Positions 60,747-64,000 of a DNA stretch of 64,000 nt are shown one piece after another. A program made the position numbers and the translations under genes. The number at the start of each line of letters is the position of its first letter. Positions within the stretch are counted from its first letter, which is position 1. The DNA is taken from positions 248,001 to 312,000 of the forward strand of contig NZ_WAHS01000002.1 of the NCBI RefSeq assembly GCF_015714715.1. The letters are read 5' to 3'. The notes below the pieces were generated by a model. That model had not been told where the DNA came from. It was given only the letters and a program-made list of their open reading frames with translations, and searched no databases. Source of the DNA: Aestuariivirga litoralis. Its GTDB lineage: Bacteria; Pseudomonadota; Alphaproteobacteria; Rhizobiales; Aestuariivirgaceae.

Positions 60747-61778
60747 TCATGCGAATGCGATCTGCACTTTCATGGCTTGGGCGCGGTCATTGGCAAGGTT
60801 AAAGCCAGACAGCGCATCATCCAGCCTTACCCTATGCGTGATCAGCGGCTTCACATCAATAAGCCCCTTTTGCATCAGGCTGACGGCCGTCTTGTATTCG
60901 CTGTGAAAACGGAACGTGCCTTTGAGTGACAGCTCCTTCGCAGTCACCTGCATCATTGGAAGCGTCATGTCGCCGCTCATGCCCAGTTGCATCAGCGTGC
61001 CACCGGGCCGCATGACGGAAATGGCCGAGACCAAGGCTCGCTGCGCGCCGGAGCATTCATAAAGCACATCGAATGCGCCCTTGTCGGCTTTGTATTTCTC
61101 CAACGCATCCGGCGCCTCAGCCGTATTAAGCGTGACATCGGCACCCAATTGCTTTGCCATGCCGAGCGTAAAGTCAGTGAGGTCGGTGGCGACAATCAAA
61201 TCAGCGCCCGCACGGCGCGCGCAGATAATGGACAGAAGCCCGATTGGGCCGCAGCCTGTCACCAGCACGGACTTGCCCAGCAACTCTCCTGCCCGGCGCG
61301 TAGCATGCAGCGTCACAGAAAGCGGCTCAGCCATCGCAGCCTCACCGGCAGTAAGACCATCGGCTACAACGCATTGCGTGGTGTCAGCCACCAGCACTTC
61401 GCGGAACGCGCCCTGAATGTGGGGAAAGGGCATGGCCGAACCATAAAAGCGCATGTTCAGACATTGGTTGTGCATGCCCTCACGGCAATATTTGCATTGA
61501 TAGCAAGGACGCGATGGTGAAACCGCCACCAGTTGCCCGATCGCAAGTCCCTGCACGCCGTCACCGAGTTTGGTGATATGCCCGGCCACTTCATGGCCCA
61601 AGATCATCGGTTCCTTCAGCTTCACCGTGCCAAAGCCGCCATGATTATAGTAATGCAAATCCGATCCGCAGATCCCGCCCGCCGCCAGTTTGACTTGCAC
61701 TTGGCCGGGCCCCGGCTCTTCCACATCGCGCTCCTCGATGCGCAAGTCCTTGGGTGCGTGAATGACAATGGCCTTCAT
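60747..61778 (-). CDS. idnD: L-idonate 5-dehydrogenase (zinc alcohol dehydrogenase family)
   Basis: A 343-residue MDR enzyme. Catalytic zinc site in GGICGSDLHYYNHGGFGTVK, then MILGHEVAGHITKL; structural zinc Cys residues in CYQCKYCREGMHNQC; Rossmann motif VLVTGCGPIGLLSIICARRA. It resembles IdnD, which oxidises L-idonate to 5-ketogluconate for IdnO and GntK next door. Sorbitol and threonine dehydrogenases share the fold, so context supports the call. Confidence 0.9.
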   Translation of the reverse strand: MKAIVIHAPKDLRIEERDVEEPGPGQVQVKLAAGGICGSDLHYYNHGGFGTVKLKEPMILGHEVAGHITKLGDGVQGLAIGQLVAVSPSRPCYQCKYCREGMHNQCLNMRFYGSAMPFPHIQGAFREVLVADTTQCVVADGLTAGEAAMAEPLSVTLHATRRAGELLGKSVLVTGCGPIGLLSIICARRAGADLIVATDLTDFTLGMAKQLGADVTLNTAEAPDALEKYKADKGAFDVLYECSGAQRALVSAISVMRPGGTLMQLGMSGDMTLPMMQVTAKELSLKGTFRFHSEYKTAVSLMQKGLIDVKPLITHRVRLDDALSGFNLANDRAQAMKVQIAFA

Positions 61779-61779
61779 T

Positions 61780-62727
61780 TCAGATCACCGGTGTGAGCAA
61801 TGGTTTTCCAGCAAAATGCGCTGAGAGATTGTCCCGCAGCAACTGGCCCATGGCCTTTCTGGTTTCCAAAGTGCCCGATGCATGATGCGGCTGCAACAAC
61901 ACATTCTGGAGCTGCAGAAAGCGCGGATTGAGCCGAGGCTCGCCCTCAAACACATCAAGTGCAGCGGCGCCAAGCTTGCCAGTTTCCAGCGCCGCGAGCA
62001 GCGCCTCCTCGTCAATATTGGCTGCACGTGAAATATTAATCAGCATCCCTTCGGAGCCAAGCGCCGCGATCACTCCGCCATTCACGATGTGCCGGGTTTG
62101 GGCATTGGCGGCCAATGTCACAAAGAGGAAATCGGACTCACGTGCCAATTCAACCGGGTCTGCAACATAGCGCCAGTGAGCAGCATCTTTCTTGGGCGTC
62201 CGGCTGGAATAGGTGATGTCCATTCCAAAGCCTTCGAGCCTTTTGCCAACCTCAAAACCAATCCGCCCGAGGCCCAGGATGCCGGCGCGCTTGCCCCATA
62301 CGCGGCGCTGCAACGGATAACCGCCCTTTTCAATCCAGCTGCCATCACGGGCCCATTTTTCAGCACCGATCATGCCGCGTGACAGGCAAATCATCATCGC
62401 CACGCCCAGGTCAGCGCAATCCTTGGTGAGCACGTCGGGTGTGTTGGAAACCCGCACGTCATGCTCGCGCGCCGCAATCAGATCAACCGCATCAGTGCCC
62501 ACACCATAAACTGAAACCACTTCGAGTTTGGGGCACGCTTCGATCATCGCTCGGTTGGCACCCAGCTCGCCACGCGTGGCAATGCCGCGAATGACAGGAC
62601 CAATCTTGGCAAGAAACGCAGCCTTGTCGGGCGCTTCAAAATAGCGATGCACGTTGAAAGCTTGTTCAAGCGGTTCCTGGTCCCAATTCGGGTATGGCCC
62701 CACTTGCAATATGTCTGGCTTGGTCAT
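61780..62727 (-). CDS. D-2-hydroxyacid dehydrogenase (glyoxylate/2-ketogluconate reductase type)
   Basis: The start at 62727 (MTKPDILQVGPYPNWDQEPL) is the first ATG; the codon at 62739 is TTG inside the operator. The 315-residue protein has GKRAGILGLGRIGFEVGKRL, catalytic Arg in INISRAANIDEEALLAALET, Glu in VFEGEPRLNPRFLQLQNV and His in LLQPHHASGTLETRKAMG. In this regulon, reduction of 2-ketogluconate or hydroxypyruvate is likely. It is the first gene of the catabolic operon, 13 bases from the operator. Confidence 0.88.
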   Translation of the reverse strand: MTKPDILQVGPYPNWDQEPLEQAFNVHRYFEAPDKAAFLAKIGPVIRGIATRGELGANRAMIEACPKLEVVSVYGVGTDAVDLIAAREHDVRVSNTPDVLTKDCADLGVAMMICLSRGMIGAEKWARDGSWIEKGGYPLQRRVWGKRAGILGLGRIGFEVGKRLEGFGMDITYSSRTPKKDAAHWRYVADPVELARESDFLFVTLAANAQTRHIVNGGVIAALGSEGMLINISRAANIDEEALLAALETGKLGAAALDVFEGEPRLNPRFLQLQNVLLQPHHASGTLETRKAMGQLLRDNLSAHFAGKPLLTPVI

Positions 62728-62739
62728 TTTGATCCACAA

Positions 62740-62755
62740 ATGTTATCGATAACAT
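62740..62755. promoter_or_regulatory. GntR-type operator ATGTTATCGATAACAT before the catabolic operon
   Basis: Identical over all 16 bases to the operator at 58542. It lies 13 bases before the start of the 2-hydroxyacid dehydrogenase gene, overlapping the likely promoter or transcription start, so bound repressor would block the operon. Confidence 0.88.
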
Positions 62756-62788
62756 AAACACCGAAAACATCGCCTGTCCAGTCCCGAC

Positions 62789-63838
62789 TTACGTGCTCTC
62801 CCGCGCAATCACTTCATAGCGGGTGATCACCGTGTCGGGCGCGGTCGGTTTGCCCGTTCGCTCGCCCTCAATGGCGCGCATCAGCAACTCACCCGCCCGG
62901 CGGCCGATGTCGTAGCAATGCACCCCCACGGTGGTGATGGTAGGATAAGAACAACTCGAAATCTCGAAATCGCCGAAGCCCGCAATCGCAACTCTCTTGG
63001 GTACAGCCCATTTGCGCTTCTGGCATTCCATCAGCGCACCAAAGGCCGAAAGGTCAGACACGCATATGGCGGCTTCCACCTCTGGCCACTGCTCGATCAA
63101 CTTCGCCAGCGCCTCGCCGCCCTGTTTCATGCTGATCGGCGGCGTACCAAATGAAATGACACGCGTTTCCTTCAGGCCCAGTTCGGCCATGGCACGCTCG
63201 TAGCCCATGCGCCGGTCAGCGCCGCGCGTGTCGCGGTTGGTGGTGCCACCGATAAAACCGATCTTGCGATAACCCTGCTTGTGCAAATAACGCACGAGAG
63301 CCGCAGACGCTTCCGCATTGGAAAAGCCGACCACATGCTGGATGGGTTTTGCCGGCAGGTCCCAGGTTTCGATGACGGGAATGCCGGCATTTTCCAGCAG
63401 CCTGCGCCCCCGCTCGGTATGCTTGCCACCGGTCACCACAATCGCTTCCGGCCTGCGGCGCAGCATGGATTCAATCAGCTCTTCTTCCTTCTCCACCGAA
63501 TAATCTGTGTAGCTGAGAAGAATTTGCAGGCCCGTGCCCTTCAAGGCGTCCGTCAATCCGCGCGCCGTATCGGCAAAGTTGGAATTGTTGATCGAGGGAA
63601 TAAGTGCCGCCACAAAACCCGTGCGCTTGGATGAGAGGCTTCCCGCCGATTGATCCAGCACATAGCCAAGCTCATCCACGGCACGCTTGATGCGTTCACG
63701 CGTCTCTTCGGCAATCGACGCGCCGTCCTTCAGGGCGCGGGACACCGTCATGGTCGAAACGCCCGCCTTGCGCGCCACGTCTGACATGGTGGGCGCTGCG
63801 ACGCGCTGTTCCTTGGATTTTAGGTTCCGTGCCCGCAA
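62789..63838 (-). CDS. GntR/IdnR-like LacI family repressor of the sugar-acid regulon
   Basis: A TTG start at 63838 gives 349 residues; the first ATG is 17 codons later, just before the helix-turn-helix MSDVARKAGVSTMTVSRALK. E. coli GntR also has a short basic N-terminal extension, so TTG is plausible. The sensor domain has GFVAALIPSINNSNFADTAR, PEAIVVTGGKHTERGRRLLE and VAIAGFGDFEISSCSYPTIT, close to GntR. It probably binds the three TGTTATCGATAACA sites, one of them 24 bases before its own start. The effector is likely gluconate, idonate or 6-phosphogluconate. Confidence 0.9.
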   Translation of the reverse strand: MRARNLKSKEQRVAAPTMSDVARKAGVSTMTVSRALKDGASIAEETRERIKRAVDELGYVLDQSAGSLSSKRTGFVAALIPSINNSNFADTARGLTDALKGTGLQILLSYTDYSVEKEEELIESMLRRRPEAIVVTGGKHTERGRRLLENAGIPVIETWDLPAKPIQHVVGFSNAEASAALVRYLHKQGYRKIGFIGGTTNRDTRGADRRMGYERAMAELGLKETRVISFGTPPISMKQGGEALAKLIEQWPEVEAAICVSDLSAFGALMECQKRKWAVPKRVAIAGFGDFEISSCSYPTITTVGVHCYDIGRRAGELLMRAIEGERTGKPTAPDTVITRYEVIAREST

Positions 63839-63861
63839 AGTTCCGCCCCGAGCAATTTATC

Positions 63862-63875
63862 TGTTATCGATAACA
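63862..63875. promoter_or_regulatory. GntR-type operator TGTTATCGATAACA before the LacI gene
   Basis: A 14-base perfect palindrome identical to the cores at 58542 and 62740, located 24 bases before the repressor start. It indicates autoregulation. It may also affect the next upstream transcription unit, which is cut by the window edge. Confidence 0.85.
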
Positions 63876-63921
63876 CATAGCAGACGGGTGGCGCGCGTGA
63901 CAATGAAGTTTTGGAACAGCG

Positions 63922-64000
63922 CTACCGTGTCGTGTACCCGCCATCGATCACCAGCACTTCGCCTGTGATATAGCTCGAAGCATCAGAGCAAAGGAACAAA
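63922..64000 (-). CDS. SDR family oxidoreductase, C-terminal fragment (runs off the window)
   Basis: The last 25 codons read LFLCSDASSYITGEVLVIDG and end GYTTR before a TAG stop at 63922-63924. This is the conserved C-terminal end of classical short-chain dehydrogenases. The cofactor and catalytic motifs lie outside the window. The same strand and short distance to the repressor suggest it belongs to the sugar-acid locus. Confidence 0.75.
   Translation of the reverse strand, partial: LFLCSDASSYITGEVLVIDGGYTTR

Noticed and set aside
1-64000. CRISPR array, tRNA, rRNA, insertion sequence or prophage
   Set aside because: I saw no regularly spaced repeats, no cloverleaf or rRNA sequence, no transposase or integrase motif and no flanking inverted repeats.

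Overview
The window is a chromosomal segment, about 60 percent GC by eye, with tightly packed operons and many ATGA or TGATG start-stop overlaps. DUF3422, a LivKHMGF importer, DMGDH-type flavoproteins, DUF849/BKACE enzymes and a GntR/LacI-type gluconate regulon point to an alphaproteobacterium, most likely Hyphomicrobiales (inference). I see no tRNA, rRNA, IS element, phage gene or CRISPR array. No gene-free stretch exceeds 300 bases.

Surface glycan region (1-11244). A minus-strand operon encodes a PglF-like 4,6-dehydratase, a PglC-like phosphoglycosyl transferase, a PglD-like acetyltransferase and the first third of a PglE-like aminotransferase. Together these make a UDP-bacillosamine-type sugar and load it on undecaprenyl phosphate. 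Next come a flippase and a methyltransferase (plus), then an O-antigen polymerase/ligase-like protein, a glycosyltransferase and an AsnB-type amidotransferase (minus), and a second paralogous glycosyltransferase (plus).

Middle region (11231-30068). After a DoxX protein, an amine oxidase-like flavoprotein, a small unknown protein and a DUF3422 protein lies a three-gene unit: two paralogous DMGDH/sarcosine dehydrogenase-type flavoproteins with a choline-kinase-like phosphotransferase between them. Converging on it is a sugar operon (binding protein, two permeases, GH116-like glycosidase, ATPase, DeoR regulator). It is divergent from a LacI regulator across two GAAACGTTTC-type operators. A four-repeat His/Pro-rich protein of unknown function follows.

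Aromatic region (30072-48693). Fourteen same-strand genes run from a divergent LysR gene: ring-cleaving dioxygenase, esterase, lambda-crystallin-type dehydrogenase, PhlG/phloretin-hydrolase-like C-C hydrolase, LivKGFHM importer, BKACE, maleylacetate reductase, flavin phenol hydroxylase, hydroxyquinol-type dioxygenase and a second BKACE. The likely job is uptake of an acylated polyphenol, deacylation and degradation through hydroxyquinol and 3-oxoadipate, with BKACE enzymes possibly replacing the usual CoA-transferase and thiolase. A neighbouring SDR-cupin-cyclase operon with a divergent IclR gene and an MFS transporter may belong to the same physiology. This is the best candidate for an undescribed pathway.

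Carbon region (48830-64000). A cytosolic-looking GH15 glucoamylase is followed by gnd, zwf and a ROK glucokinase: alpha-glucan to glucose to pentose phosphate pathway. Then comes a sugar-acid regulon: RbsABC-type transporter, GLYR-type dehydrogenase, gluconokinase, IdnO, IdnD, 2-hydroxyacid dehydrogenase and a GntR-like LacI repressor. Three near-identical TGTTATCGATAACA palindromes mark its transcription units.
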